Shown here: in pieces, positions 1-9,279 of the stretch | Position numbering within the stretch: position 1 is the stretch's first letter | Layout of the letters: every line of letters starts with the position of its first letter | Source of the DNA: Noviherbaspirillum humi | GTDB lineage: Bacteria > Pseudomonadota > Gammaproteobacteria > Burkholderiales > Burkholderiaceae_D | Direction: 5' to 3' | NCBI RefSeq assembly: GCF_900188095.1 | Contig: NZ_FZOT01000019.1 | Span: 1 to 64,000 of the forward strand | Length of the DNA stretch: 64,000 nt | Notes under the pieces: generated by a model | The model's database searches: none | Told to the model about the DNA's origin: nothing | What the model saw: the letters and a program-made list of their open reading frames with translations, nothing else | Translations under genes and position numbers: made by a program

Positions 1-111
1 GGGGTGAAAGGCAGCGGCTTCGGCCGCTTCGGCGGCAAGGCGGCGATTGCCGAGTTCACCGACCTGCGCTGGATCTCGGTGCAGACCGCCCCGCGGCACT
101 ATCCGTTCTGA
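1..111 (+). CDS. Aldehyde dehydrogenase, C-terminal end (partial)
   Basis: Only the last 36 residues are inside the window, running in frame from base 1 to a TGA at 109-111. They read [12 protein letters not shown], then EFTDLRW and a final RHYPF. This is the usual C-terminus of NAD(P)-dependent aldehyde dehydrogenases of the vanillin/benzaldehyde/salicylaldehyde group. The feruloyl-CoA synthase gene starts 13 bases later on the same strand, so a vanillin dehydrogenase role (vanillin to vanillate) is the natural inference. The catalytic part lies outside the window, so substrate and start cannot be judged. Confidence 0.8.
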   Translation, partial: GVKGSGFGRFGGKAAIAEFTDLRWISVQTAPRHYPF

Positions 112-124
112 GAGCGAGACTGAC

Positions 125-1990
125 ATGAGCATGTCGCTAAACGCCGCCCCGCCCGGCGGGGCAGTCAGGCGCCGTCCGGTCGATCTCGGCAACCCGGAAA
201 TCCGCGCCTACCGCCAGGACGGCATCTGGCATGTGGATGCGGTCACGCCGCTCGGCCCGGTGCCGGCGCGCTTCACCGATTCCCTGGTGCGCGGGGCGCG
301 GCAGCATTCCGAGCGCACGCTGGTTGCCCGGCGCGGTCCGGATGGCGAATGGATTCGCCTGTCCTATGCCCAGGTGCTGGAGAACGTGCGCCGCATCGGC
401 CAGGCGCTGCATGCGCGCGGCCTGTCGGCCGAGCGTCCGCTGGTCATCCTGTCCGGCAACGATCTGCAGCACTTCCAGCTGGCGCTCGGCGCCATGTATG
501 CCGGCATTCCCTATGCGCCGATCTCGCCGGCCTACTCGCTGGTGGCCACCGACTACGCCAAGCTGCAGGACCTGATCGCGCAACTGACGCCGGGCGCCAT
601 CTACGCCTCCGATGGCATCGCCTATTCCCGGGCGCTCGCCGCGGTGGTGCCGGAAGACGTGGAGCTCATCCTGGACCAGGGCGACATCGCCGGCCGGCCG
701 GCGAGCCGCTTCGCCAGCCTGCTGGCGACCGCGCCGGGCGCCATCGATGACGTCAACGCCGGCGTCGGCCCGGACACCATCGCCAAGTTCCTGTTCACCT
801 CCGGCTCGACCAAGAAGCCGAAGGCGGTGATCACCACCCACCGCATGCTGAACAGCAATCAGCAGATGCTGCTCCAGACCTTTCCCTTCATGGGGCAAGA
901 GCCGCCGGTACTGGTCGACTGGCTGCCCTGGAACCATACCTTCGGCGGCAGCCATAACGTCGGCATCGTGCTCTACAACGGCGGCACGCTGTACATCGAC
1001 GACGGCAAGCCGACCGAGCGTGATTTCGGGCACACCCTGCGCAATCTGAAGGAAATCGCGCCGACGATCTACTTCAACGTGCCGAAGGGCTTCGAGCTGC
1101 TCACCGAAGCGCTGGAGCAGGACGCGGCATTGCGGGCGTGCTTCTTTTCCCGGGTCAAGCTTTTCCTGTGCGCCGGCGCCGGCCTGTCCGACGCCGCCTG
1201 GAACCGCCTGGATCAGGTCGCCATCCGCCATTGCGGCGAGTCGATCCGCATCATGACCGGCCTCGGCATGACCGAGACCTCGCCCTCCTGCACCTTCGGC
1301 ACCGGGCCCATCGTCAAGCCCGGCTATGTCGGCGTGCCGGCGCCCGGCTGCCAGGCCAAGCTGGTGCCTCATGGCGGCAAGCTGGAAGCCCGCTTCCGCG
1401 GCCCGCACGTGATGCCCGGCTACTGGCGGGCCCCGGCGCAGACGCAGGAATGCTTCGACGAGGAAGGCTATTACTGCACCGGCGACGCGCTGAAGTTCTA
1501 CGACGATGCGCATCCGGAGCTGGGCTTCATGTTCGACGGCCGCATCGCCGAAGACTTCAAGCTCAGCAGCGGCACCTTCGTCAGCGTCGGCCCGCTGCGC
1601 GCGCGCGTCATCAGCCAGGGCGCGCCTTATGTGCAGGATGCGGTGGTCACCGGCCTGAACCGCGACAGCATCGGCCTGATGATTTTCCCCCGGCTGGAGA
1701 ACTGCCTGCCGCTGTCCGGCCTGCCGGCATCGGCCACGCCGACGGAGATACTGGCCAGCGCGCCGGTGCAAGGCTTTTTCCGCGACCTGCTGGCGCGGCT
1801 GAATGCCGACGCCACCGGTTCCGCCAGCCGGGTCGATCGCCTGCTGCTGCTGGACGAGCCGCCTTCGATCGACCATCGCGAACTGACGGACAAGGGGTCC
1901 ATCAACCAGGCGGCGGTGCTGGCGCGCCGCGCCGCCACCGTCGATGCCCTTTACGCCGGGACCCTGCCCGGCCTCATCAAAGCAGCTTAA
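125..1990 (+). CDS. fcs: Feruloyl-CoA synthase
   Basis: This is a 621-residue adenylate-forming enzyme (ANL superfamily) predicted to activate ferulate and related hydroxycinnamates to CoA thioesters in the cytoplasm, the first step toward vanillin. The AMP-binding loop TSGSTKKPK lies near residues 225-233, the adenine-site motif [10 protein letters not shown] near 378, and YYCTGD near 455. The N-terminal [15 protein letters not shown]-like stretch resembles feruloyl-CoA synthases rather than acetyl-CoA synthetases. I chose the ATG at 125; another in-frame ATG is at 131, and an upstream ATG at 47 would overlap the dehydrogenase gene. It sits between an aldehyde dehydrogenase and an ABC binding protein. 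No enoyl-CoA hydratase/aldolase (ech) is visible; it may lie upstream of the window. Confidence 0.88.
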   Translation: MSMSLNAAPPGGAVRRRPVDLGNPEIRAYRQDGIWHVDAVTPLGPVPARFTDSLVRGARQHSERTLVARRGPDGEWIRLSYAQVLENVRRIGQALHARGLSAERPLVILSGNDLQHFQLALGAMYAGIPYAPISPAYSLVATDYAKLQDLIAQLTPGAIYASDGIAYSRALAAVVPEDVELILDQGDIAGRPASRFASLLATAPGAIDDVNAGVGPDTIAKFLFTSGSTKKPKAVITTHRMLNSNQQMLLQTFPFMGQEPPVLVDWLPWNHTFGGSHNVGIVLYNGGTLYIDDGKPTERDFGHTLRNLKEIAPTIYFNVPKGFELLTEALEQDAALRACFFSRVKLFLCAGAGLSDAAWNRLDQVAIRHCGESIRIMTGLGMTETSPSCTFGTGPIVKPGYVGVPAPGCQAKLVPHGGKLEARFRGPHVMPGYWRAPAQTQECFDEEGYYCTGDALKFYDDAHPELGFMFDGRIAEDFKLSSGTFVSVGPLRARVISQGAPYVQDAVVTGLNRDSIGLMIFPRLENCLPLSGLPASATPTEILASAPVQGFFRDLLARLNADATGSASRVDRLLLLDEPPSIDHRELTDKGSINQAAVLARRAATVDALYAGTLPGLIKAA

Positions 1991-2006
1991 CGACAACGGA
2001 GACACC

Positions 2007-3176
2007 ATGAAACTCAAGACGCTTGCCATCGCCGCCACGCTCGCCTGCCTGCCGTTCACCGGCGCCCTGGCGCAGGACCAGAACACCATCCGCATCGGCG
2101 TCATCGCCGCCCTCACCGGCCCCTTCGCCAACATCGGCAAGCCGTTCGAGGACGGCATCCGGACCTACCTCCAGCAGTACGGCGACAAGGTCGCCGGCAA
2201 GAAGCTGGAGATCATCTACCGCGACGACGGCGGCAGCAACGTCGACCTGTCCAAGCGCGCCGCGCAGGAGCTGATCTCGCGCGACAAGGTCAGCTTCCTG
2301 ATCGGCTTCTCGCTCACGCCGAGCGCGCTCGCGGTGGCGCCGATCGCCACCCAGGGCAAGACGCCGATGATCGTGATGAACGCGGTGACCACCGGCATCA
2401 CGTCCAAGTCGCCCTACATGCTGCGCACCAGCCTGACCATGCAGCAGATGACGGAGCCCTTCGGCACCTGGACCGGCAAGAACAAGATCGGCAAGGTCTA
2501 CACCCTGGTGAGCGACTACAGCACCGGCATCGACGCGGAAACCAAGTTCGGCAAGGGCTTCACCGCCGCCGGCGGCAAGGTGGTCGGGTCGGCGCGCACG
2601 CCGATGGCCAATCCGGATTACACCCCGTTCATCCAGCGCATCAAGGATGAGAAGCCGGATGCGCTGTTCTTCTTCGCCCCTGGCGCGGAGGATGGCGCGC
2701 AGCTGCTGAAGGCCTTCAGCGACAAGGGCCTGGACAAGGCCGGCATCCGCTTCCTCGGCGTGGGCGACCTCACCAGCGAGGTGCCGACCCTGGAAGCGGT
2801 GGGCGAGCGCGCGCTGGGCGCGGTGACGGTGCTCAACTATGCGGCCACGCTGGACAACGAAGCCAACAAGGCGTTCCTGAAAGCCTATGCGGTGGCCAAC
2901 CCGCAGCGCCCGCCGGCGACCTTCGTCACCGTGGCGGCCTACGACACCATGGGCATGATTGCCGAGACGGTGCGCAAGCTCAATGGCGACGTGACCGGGG
3001 ACAAGGCGATGGAAGTGCTCAAGGGCATGAAATGGAACAGCCCGCGCGGTCCGATCACCATCGACCCGGCCACCCGCGACATCGTGCAGAACATGTATGT
3101 GCGCGAAGTGAAGAAGGTCAATGGCAAGCTGGTGAACGAGGTGATCGACGTGTTGAAGGACGTGCGGCCGGACTGA
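2007..3176 (+). CDS. ABC transporter periplasmic binding protein (branched-chain amino acid/aromatic type)
   Basis: The 389-residue product has a Sec signal peptide (MKLKTLAIAATLACLPFTGALAQ, cleavage near residue 22). A type I periplasmic binding fold of the LivJ/Peripla_BP_6 family follows, with IRIGVIAALTGPFANIG at the mature N-terminus. Proteins of this family deliver branched-chain amino acids, amides or aromatic acids to Liv-type ABC permeases. The gene lies 16 bases after fcs and 87 bases before a feruloyl-esterase gene, so ferulate or another aromatic acid is the likely ligand; this is inference from position. No permease or ATPase gene is next to it. GGAGA lies about six bases before the ATG. 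Confidence 0.88.
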   Translation: MKLKTLAIAATLACLPFTGALAQDQNTIRIGVIAALTGPFANIGKPFEDGIRTYLQQYGDKVAGKKLEIIYRDDGGSNVDLSKRAAQELISRDKVSFLIGFSLTPSALAVAPIATQGKTPMIVMNAVTTGITSKSPYMLRTSLTMQQMTEPFGTWTGKNKIGKVYTLVSDYSTGIDAETKFGKGFTAAGGKVVGSARTPMANPDYTPFIQRIKDEKPDALFFFAPGAEDGAQLLKAFSDKGLDKAGIRFLGVGDLTSEVPTLEAVGERALGAVTVLNYAATLDNEANKAFLKAYAVANPQRPPATFVTVAAYDTMGMIAETVRKLNGDVTGDKAMEVLKGMKWNSPRGPITIDPATRDIVQNMYVREVKKVNGKLVNEVIDVLKDVRPD

Positions 3177-3263
3177 GCATGAAACAGGGGCCGTCCGGAG
3201 GCGGCCAATCGACCCATCGATTCATTGATTACAACGACAATCCTCTAAGGGAGAAAGAGCGAG

Positions 3264-5033
3264 ATGCAATTCAATCGTCACATTCACACCACCCTGGGCG
3301 GCGGCGCGCTGCTGGCGGCATCCGCCGCCGTGCTGCTGGCCGGCTGCGGCGGCGGCTCGGGCTACACGCCGAAGACGGCGGTGGCCGCCACCTCCGTCAT
3401 TTCCTGCGCCGACGCGGCGCAGAAGTTCAGCTATCCGAATGCCACCATCAGTTCCGTCACGCCGGTGGCCGCCGGCACGCTGACGCTGCCCGGCATCGAC
3501 ACGCCGATGCCTGAGCATTGCGTCATCGCCGGCAAGCTCAACCAGCGCATCAGCCCGGTGGACAACAAGCCGTACGCCATCAGCTTCGAGATGCGGCTGC
3601 CGACCAACTGGAACGGCCGCTTCTTCCATCAGGTCAACGGCGGCACCGACGGCACCGTGGTCGCGGCTTACGGCAACATCCTCGGCGGCGGCCCCACCAC
3701 CAACGGCTTGCAGAAAGGCTTCGCCGTCATCAGCTCCGACGCCGGCCATGCGACCGAATCGACGCCGGGCATCGGCGGCGGCGCCTTCGGCGTCGATCCG
3801 CAGGCGCGGCTGGACTATGGCTACCAGGCGGTCGGCAAGCTGACGCCGATGGCGAAGAATTTCATCAAGACTTTCTACGGCAAGGGCCCGGACACTTCCT
3901 ACATCGTCGGCACTTCGAACGGCGGCCGGCACGCCATGGTGGCGGCATCGCGCTACGCCGACCAGTACGACGGCTTCCTCGCCACGTCGCCCGGCTTCAA
4001 CCTGCCGAAGGCGGCGGTCAACCAGGTCTGGGGCGCGCAGCAGTTCGCCACCATCTCGCAGATCAGCTCCTCCACCAGCCGTCCGGACGTGCGCACCAGT
4101 TTCTCCGCCGCCGACATGAAGGCGGTGGGCAACGGCGTGCTGGCGAAATGCGACGCGCTCGACGGCGTCAAGGATGGCAGCGTGAACGACTACGCCGCCT
4201 GCCAGACGGCATTCAACATCAGCACCGATGTGGCCACCTGCACCGGCACGCCGGACGGCACCTGCCTCACCGCGGCGCAGAAGACGGTGCTCGCCAAGGT
4301 GATGGCCGGCGCCAAAAACTCCGCCGGCACGGCGCTGTACAACAGCTTCCTGTGGGATGCCGGCCTGGCCGGCGCCGACTGGCGCACCTGGAAGTTCGAC
4401 AACGCCACCGGACCCCGCGACCCGATCGCGCTGGCCTTCATCTTCACCACGCCGCCGCAATCGACTTCCGTCGTCACGGGCACCGGCAACACCGTGCTGG
4501 ACTATGCGCTGAACTTCAACGTCGACACCGACGCGCCGAAGATCTTCGCCACCGATGCGCTGTACACCGAGTCGGCGATGAGCTTCATGACGCCGCCGAA
4601 CGTGGACACCCTGCCCGACCTGGTGCGCACCAACGGCCGGCTGCTGGTGCTGCACGGCACGAGCGATCCGGTGTTCTCGGCCAATGACACCATCCAGTGG
4701 TACAAGCGCTTCCAGTCCAACTATGGCGCGCAAGCCACCGATTACGCCAGGCTGTTCATCGTCCCCGGCATGAACCACAGCCGCAACGGCCCGGCCACCG
4801 ATCAGTTCGATGCCGTCGATGCGATCGTGAACTGGGTGGAGCAAGGCAAGGCGCCCGAGCGCATCATCGCCAAGGCGCGCGGCGCCGGCGCGGTGCCGAC
4901 CGCTTCGGTAAACGCGGAAGTGCCTGCCACGTGGTCACCCGGCCGCACCCGTCCGCTCTGCCTCTACCCGCAGGTGGCGCGCTACAACGGCAGCGGCAAT
5001 ATCGAGGAAGCCGCCAGCTTCAACTGCCAGTAA
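3264..5033 (+). CDS. Tannase/feruloyl esterase family lipoprotein
   Basis: A 589-residue secreted serine hydrolase of the tannase/feruloyl esterase family, which cleaves gallate or hydroxycinnamate esters. The N-terminus is a lipoprotein signal peptide with lipobox LLAGC (Cys near residue 28), so the enzyme should be membrane-anchored outside the cytoplasm. The nucleophile elbow GTSNGGRH puts the serine near 218. A conserved Asp in HGTSDPVF (near 468) and His in GMNHSRNG (near 505) complete the triad. The CDALDGVKDG stretch matches the calcium-binding insertion of the family. AAGGGAGAAAG precedes the ATG. Placement after fcs and a binding protein suggests it frees ferulate from plant esters for import; tannin or MHET-type substrates remain possible. 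Confidence 0.88.
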   Translation: MQFNRHIHTTLGGGALLAASAAVLLAGCGGGSGYTPKTAVAATSVISCADAAQKFSYPNATISSVTPVAAGTLTLPGIDTPMPEHCVIAGKLNQRISPVDNKPYAISFEMRLPTNWNGRFFHQVNGGTDGTVVAAYGNILGGGPTTNGLQKGFAVISSDAGHATESTPGIGGGAFGVDPQARLDYGYQAVGKLTPMAKNFIKTFYGKGPDTSYIVGTSNGGRHAMVAASRYADQYDGFLATSPGFNLPKAAVNQVWGAQQFATISQISSSTSRPDVRTSFSAADMKAVGNGVLAKCDALDGVKDGSVNDYAACQTAFNISTDVATCTGTPDGTCLTAAQKTVLAKVMAGAKNSAGTALYNSFLWDAGLAGADWRTWKFDNATGPRDPIALAFIFTTPPQSTSVVTGTGNTVLDYALNFNVDTDAPKIFATDALYTESAMSFMTPPNVDTLPDLVRTNGRLLVLHGTSDPVFSANDTIQWYKRFQSNYGAQATDYARLFIVPGMNHSRNGPATDQFDAVDAIVNWVEQGKAPERIIAKARGAGAVPTASVNAEVPATWSPGRTRPLCLYPQVARYNGSGNIEEAASFNCQ

Positions 5034-5116
5034 GCAGGTTTGCTGATGAAGGATTGAGCAGGAAGAGCTGCCCGCCGGCCGGATGATCGTGCCGCCGGGC
5101 GATCGCTCCCGCTTTC

Positions 5117-5145
5117 GGGCGCTCCGCAGAACGGAGCGCCCTTTT
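5117..5145 (+). terminator. Rho-independent terminator after the tannase gene
   Basis: A perfect 10-bp stem (GGGCGCTCCG at 5117-5126 with CGGAGCGCCC at 5132-5141) has a 5-base loop and is followed by TTTT. It lies 83 bases after the tannase stop and just before the convergent LysR gene. It probably ends the ferulate transcript. Confidence 0.85.
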
Positions 5146-5153
5146 CATTTCCG

Positions 5154-6083
5154 CTACCAGTGACTGGCCCGCTTCGAATTGGCTACCATGTGATAAGGCT
5201 GAAAGACCTCCAGCAGGTAGTCGACCAGCACCCGGGTCTTTGCCGACAGGTGGCTGCGGGTCGGGAAGACGATGAAGATGTCGGCATTCGGCAGGTCCCA
5301 GTCTTCCAGCAGCACCTGCAGCTTGCCGGAACGGATCAGGGGCGCCGCATCCCATTCCGAACGCATGACGATGCCCTGCCCGGCAAGCGCCCAGGTCAGC
5401 GCGCATTCGCCGTCGTTGGTGCTCATGTGCCCGCGCACCTTGATGGTTTCCTGCCGCACGCCGGACCGGAAATGCCATTGGCCATAGATTTCGTCGCTTT
5501 CGCGGATGAAGATGCAGCGATGCTTCTGCAAGTCGCGCGGCGACGCCGGCGTGCCGAATTCCTCCACATATTCGGGCGAAGCGCACAACAAGCGCCGGTT
5601 CGAAGCCAGCTTGCGCGCCGTCAGGCGCACATCGGGCAATTCGCCGAAACGCACGATGGCGTCGAAGCCGCCCTCCACCAGATTGAAGACGCGGTCGGAC
5701 AGGTGCAACTGCACCTCGATCTGCGGATAGCGCCGGGCGAATTCCGCCAGCGCCGGCGCGATATAGCGCCGACCGAAGCCGAGCGTGGCCCCGAGCTTGA
5801 GCCTGCCTTGCGGACGCACCGCGCCGCCGCTGATGCGCTGTTCCAGCATCTGCAGGTCGGCGGCGATGCGCTCGCCCTCGGCGACATAGATTTCCCCTTC
5901 CGGCGTCAGGCTGATGCGGCGCGTTGTCCGGTTCAGCAGCCGCACCTTCAATCGCGCTTCAAGCGCGGCCAGGCGCTTGCTCACCGACGGCGGCGTCACG
6001 CCCAGTTCCTGTGCCGCGGCCGCCAGGCTGCCGCATCTGACCACCAGCGAGAAAAAGGCGATATCCGAAAGGGGTTCCATCAT
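5154..6083 (-). CDS. LysR-family transcriptional regulator
   Basis: The 309-residue protein has an N-terminal winged helix-turn-helix (residues 4-62, with SLAAAAQELGVTPPSVSKRL as recognition region) and a LysR substrate-binding domain to about residue 300. The family acts as tetramers that sense a small effector and usually control a divergent operon. Here the divergent operon is the Bug binding protein plus LeuC/LeuD pair starting at 6204, and a candidate LysR site lies between them at 6103-6121. It converges with the tannase gene. The start is ATG at 6083, with an adjacent ATG at 6080 also possible. The effector is unknown; an organic di- or tricarboxylate is plausible from the neighbours. 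Confidence 0.9.
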   Translation of the reverse strand: MMEPLSDIAFFSLVVRCGSLAAAAQELGVTPPSVSKRLAALEARLKVRLLNRTTRRISLTPEGEIYVAEGERIAADLQMLEQRISGGAVRPQGRLKLGATLGFGRRYIAPALAEFARRYPQIEVQLHLSDRVFNLVEGGFDAIVRFGELPDVRLTARKLASNRRLLCASPEYVEEFGTPASPRDLQKHRCIFIRESDEIYGQWHFRSGVRQETIKVRGHMSTNDGECALTWALAGQGIVMRSEWDAAPLIRSGKLQVLLEDWDLPNADIFIVFPTRSHLSAKTRVLVDYLLEVFQPYHMVANSKRASHW

Positions 6084-6102
6084 TAACCTTGGCGAATGAA
6101 TA

Positions 6103-6121
6103 AATGTCTTTGAGCGACATT
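6103..6121. promoter_or_regulatory. Candidate LysR operator between divergent genes
   Basis: AATGTC at 6103-6108 and GACATT at 6116-6121 form a perfect 6-bp inverted repeat with a 7-base spacer, the size and symmetry of LysR-type sites. It lies 20 bases upstream of the lysR start and about 80 bases upstream of the Bug gene. This fits autorepression plus activation of the divergent operon. No binding data; pattern and position only. Confidence 0.5.
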
Positions 6122-6203
6122 ATATGTTGATGGATCACGAATAGAATGGCGGCTGGAGACCCTGGAACCTGAACAGGCACATACAACCGGCAAAGGTGGA
6201 GCA

Positions 6204-7169
6204 ATGATGAAAGCAAAAGTACTGGCAGCAGCAACCCTGGCGGCCCTGGCGAATCTCGCCATGGCGGCGGATGCCTTCCCGACCAAGCCCGTGCGGCTGA
6301 TCGTTCCCTATGCGCCCGGCGGCAGCGCCGACATCGTCGCCCGCCGCATTTCCGAAGACTGGGGCAAGGCGCTCGGCGTGAGCATGATCGTGGAGAACAA
6401 GGCCGGCGCCGGCGGCAACATCGGCGTCGATGCGGTGGCCAAGTCGGAGAAGGATGGCTACACCATCGGCCTGCAGACGGTGTCGCTGGCGATCAATCCG
6501 TCGATCTTTCCCAAAATGCCTTATGACACCTTGAAGGACCTGGCGCCCATCGGCAACGTGGCATCGTCCCAGCACGTGCTGGTGGTGAGCAACAAGTTCG
6601 CGGCGAAAAATACGAAGGAACTGGTGGCTGCGGCCAAGGCGAATCCCGGCAAGTACAGCTACGGCTCCGCGGGCCCCGGCAGCACCTTCCACATGGCGGC
6701 CGAGCTGTTCAAGTCGGTGGCCGGCGTCGATATCCTGCACGTCCCCTACAAGGGCGGCGGCCCCGCCCTGGTCGACACCATTGCCGGCCAGGTGGACATG
6801 AGCTTCCCGGTGCTGTCGGCGGCGCAGCCGCATGTGCAGGGCGGCAAGCTGCGCGCCATCGGCGTCACCGGCCCGAAGCGCTCGCCGCTGATGCCAGACG
6901 TGCCGACCCTGGCCGAGTCCGGCGTGCCCGGATACAACTTCGAAACCTGGTTCATGGTGTTCGCGCCGGCCGGCACGCCCAAGCCGGTGATCGACAAGCT
7001 CAATGCCTCGCTCAACAAGGTGCTCACCAATGCGGCGCTGAAAGAGCGCATGGTGCAGGAAGGCATCGACCCCGCGCCTTCCACGCCGGAGCAGGCGAAA
7101 GCCAAGCTCGCCGGCGAAATGGACATCTGGGCCAAGCTGGTGAAGGAACGCGGCATCAAGGCCGAATAA
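6204..7169 (+). CDS. Bug/TctC-family periplasmic solute-binding protein
   Basis: A 321-residue exported protein with signal peptide MMKAKVLAAATLAALANLAMA followed by the Bug-family opening (PVRLIVPYAPGGSADIVAR). Bug proteins bind carboxylates and feed tripartite tricarboxylate transporters or act as sensors; they are greatly expanded in Burkholderiales. No TctA/TctB membrane genes are adjacent, so it may share a transporter encoded elsewhere. It is the first gene of an apparent operon with leuC/leuD-like genes 26 bases downstream and is divergent from a LysR gene. A methylated or branched dicarboxylate that the downstream hydratase uses is a reasonable ligand guess. The ATGs at 6204 and 6207 are both usable. 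Confidence 0.9.
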   Translation: MMKAKVLAAATLAALANLAMAADAFPTKPVRLIVPYAPGGSADIVARRISEDWGKALGVSMIVENKAGAGGNIGVDAVAKSEKDGYTIGLQTVSLAINPSIFPKMPYDTLKDLAPIGNVASSQHVLVVSNKFAAKNTKELVAAAKANPGKYSYGSAGPGSTFHMAAELFKSVAGVDILHVPYKGGGPALVDTIAGQVDMSFPVLSAAQPHVQGGKLRAIGVTGPKRSPLMPDVPTLAESGVPGYNFETWFMVFAPAGTPKPVIDKLNASLNKVLTNAALKERMVQEGIDPAPSTPEQAKAKLAGEMDIWAKLVKERGIKAE

Positions 7170-7195
7170 GCAAACAAGAAACGAAGGATCAACCA

Positions 7196-8602
7196 ATGCG
7201 CAAGACGCTTTATCGCAAGCTGGTCGACTCGCACACCGTCGCCCGTCTGGACGACGACAACGTGCTGCTGTTCGCCGACCTGCACCTGATGAACGAGTAC
7301 ACCAGCCCCCAGGCCTTCGCCGGCCTGCAGGAACGCGGCCTGAAGGCGCTGATGCCGCGCTTGAACGTGGCCACCGTCAGTCACATCATCCCCACTCACC
7401 CGGACCAGCTGCGCGTGATCCGGGACCCGGCCTCGGCGCTCCAGGCAAGCAACCTGAAGCGCAACTGCGATTTCCACGGCATCCCGCTGTTCGATACGAA
7501 TGACGCGATGCAGGGCATCGAGCATGTAATCTCGCCCGAGCACGGCATGATCCGGCCGGGGATGGTGATCATCTGCGGCGACAGCCATACCACCACCTAC
7601 GGCGCCCTCGGCGCGCTCGGCTTCGGCATCGGCACCACCGAGGTCGAGCATGTGCTGGCCACGCAAACCCTGGTGTACCGCATGGCGCAGGACATGCGCA
7701 TCGTGGTGAACGGCCGGCTGCCGAAGGGAACCACCGCCAAGGACCTGGTGCTGATGATCATCCGCGAGATCGGCGCCCAGGGGGCGCGCGGCTTCGTGGT
7801 GGAATACGCAGGCAGCGCCATCGACGCGCTCAGCGCCGAGGCCCGCTTCACCCTGTGCAACATGACGGTGGAAGCCGGGGCCCGCGGCGCCCTGATCGCG
7901 CCGGACCAGACCACCATCGATTACGTCCTGCGGCACAGCCCGGACCTCGCTTCGAATCCGGCCTGGCGCGAACAGGCGCTGGCACATTGGGCCACGCTGA
8001 AGAGCGACGACGGCGCCGCCTTCGAGGTGGAGCATGTGTTCGATGCCGCCGCCGTCGCACCTTATGTCACCTGGGGAACCAGTCCCGACCAGGCAATCCC
8101 GGTGACGGACGTGATTCCCGCGCCCGAGGGCGAAGGCACGCAGCGCATCACCGCCGAGCGCGCGCTCTCCTACACCAAGCTGCAGCCGGGCCTGCCGATC
8201 GACGGCCTGCCGGTCCAGCATGTGTTCATCGGCTCTTGCACCAATGGCCGCATCGAAGACCTGCGGGCGGTGGCGGAGGTGGTGGGCGACCGCAAGGTGG
8301 CGCCGGGCGTGCGCGCCATGGTGGTGCCCGGCTCCGGCGCGGTGCGCGCGCAGGCCGAAGCGGAAGGCATCGCCGACCGCCTCATCGCCGCCGGCTTCGA
8401 ATGGCGCAAGCCGGGCTGTTCCATGTGCCTGGCCATGAACGACGACGTGCTGGCACCGGGCACCCGCTGCGCTTCCACCACCAACCGCAACTTCGAGGGC
8501 CGGCAGGGACGGGATGCCATCACCCACCTGATGAGCCCCGCCATGGCCGCCGCCGCGGCCATCACCGGCACCATCACCGACGTACGAAAGATCGCGCCAT
8601 GA
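7196..8602 (+). CDS. leuC: 3-isopropylmalate dehydratase-type large subunit (LeuC family)
   Basis: The 468-residue large subunit belongs to the aconitase superfamily and needs a [4Fe-4S] cluster. Visible marks are CGDSHTTTYGALG near residue 125, the cluster-cysteine segment GSCTNGRIEDLRA near 345, and GCSMCLAMNDD near 405 with the other two cysteines. The family dehydrates and rehydrates isopropylmalate, or in catabolic paralogues citraconate, dimethylmaleate or homoaconitate. It is transcribed with a Bug binding protein and controlled by a LysR gene, unlike a leucine-biosynthesis cluster, which would carry leuB. A catabolic paralogue is therefore likely. The stop codon overlaps the start of the small subunit gene (ATGA), indicating translational coupling. 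Confidence 0.87.
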   Translation: MRKTLYRKLVDSHTVARLDDDNVLLFADLHLMNEYTSPQAFAGLQERGLKALMPRLNVATVSHIIPTHPDQLRVIRDPASALQASNLKRNCDFHGIPLFDTNDAMQGIEHVISPEHGMIRPGMVIICGDSHTTTYGALGALGFGIGTTEVEHVLATQTLVYRMAQDMRIVVNGRLPKGTTAKDLVLMIIREIGAQGARGFVVEYAGSAIDALSAEARFTLCNMTVEAGARGALIAPDQTTIDYVLRHSPDLASNPAWREQALAHWATLKSDDGAAFEVEHVFDAAAVAPYVTWGTSPDQAIPVTDVIPAPEGEGTQRITAERALSYTKLQPGLPIDGLPVQHVFIGSCTNGRIEDLRAVAEVVGDRKVAPGVRAMVVPGSGAVRAQAEAEGIADRLIAAGFEWRKPGCSMCLAMNDDVLAPGTRCASTTNRNFEGRQGRDAITHLMSPAMAAAAAITGTITDVRKIAP

Positions 8603-9264
8603 ATCAAGCCAAGAAATCCCTGATCGAAGGCGTGGCTGCGCCGCTGCCCATCGCCAACCTCGACACTGACCAGATCATGCCGAAGCAGTTCCTGCGCGGC
8701 ATCGACAAGAACGGCCTGGATAAGGGCGTGCTCTACGACTACCGCTTCGACCTCGATGGAAACGAGCGCAGCGGCTTCGTGCTGAACCAGCCGCAGTACC
8801 GCCATGCACCGATTCTGGTGGCCGGGGCCAACTTCGGCTGCGGCTCCAGCCGCGAGCATGCGGTGTGGGGGCTCCAGCAGTTCGGCATCCGGGCCATCAT
8901 CGCGCCCAGCTTCGCCGAAATCTTTTACTCGAATGCGATGAACAACGGCCTGATGCTGGTCGCGCTGCCGCCGGAACATGTCGAGCTGTTCCTGGCCGAA
9001 TTGCAGGAATCGCCCGAGCCGGTGCGCATGGCCATCGAAGTGGAGAAGCTCACCGTCACCAGTCCGAAGCTGGGTTCGGTGTTCACTCTCGGCGAGCGGC
9101 ACCGCCAGATGTTCCTGAATGGCCTCGACATGATCGGCGCATCGCTGCAGCACAAGGCCGACATCGAAGCCTTCGCCGCGGGCTGGTATGCACAGCATCC
9201 CTGGCTGAAGGATCTGTCGGCGAACGCCCTGGCGCGCATCTCGGAAGGCCGCTCGGCCGCGTAG
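8599..9264 (+). CDS. leuD: 3-isopropylmalate dehydratase-type small subunit (LeuD family)
   Basis: The 221-residue swivel-domain partner of the preceding large subunit. The family motif GANFGCGSSREHAVWGL is at residues 74-90, and NLDTDQIMPKQFL near the N-terminus is typical of LeuD. Its ATG overlaps the leuC stop by four bases, so the two subunits are probably made in equal amounts. The length is within the normal LeuD range. Substrate specificity cannot be read from this subunit. A terminator hairpin follows 28 bases after the stop. Confidence 0.9.
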   Translation: MNQAKKSLIEGVAAPLPIANLDTDQIMPKQFLRGIDKNGLDKGVLYDYRFDLDGNERSGFVLNQPQYRHAPILVAGANFGCGSSREHAVWGLQQFGIRAIIAPSFAEIFYSNAMNNGLMLVALPPEHVELFLAELQESPEPVRMAIEVEKLTVTSPKLGSVFTLGERHRQMFLNGLDMIGASLQHKADIEAFAAGWYAQHPWLKDLSANALARISEGRSAA

Positions 9265-9279
9265 CAGGTGGTTCCGCGC

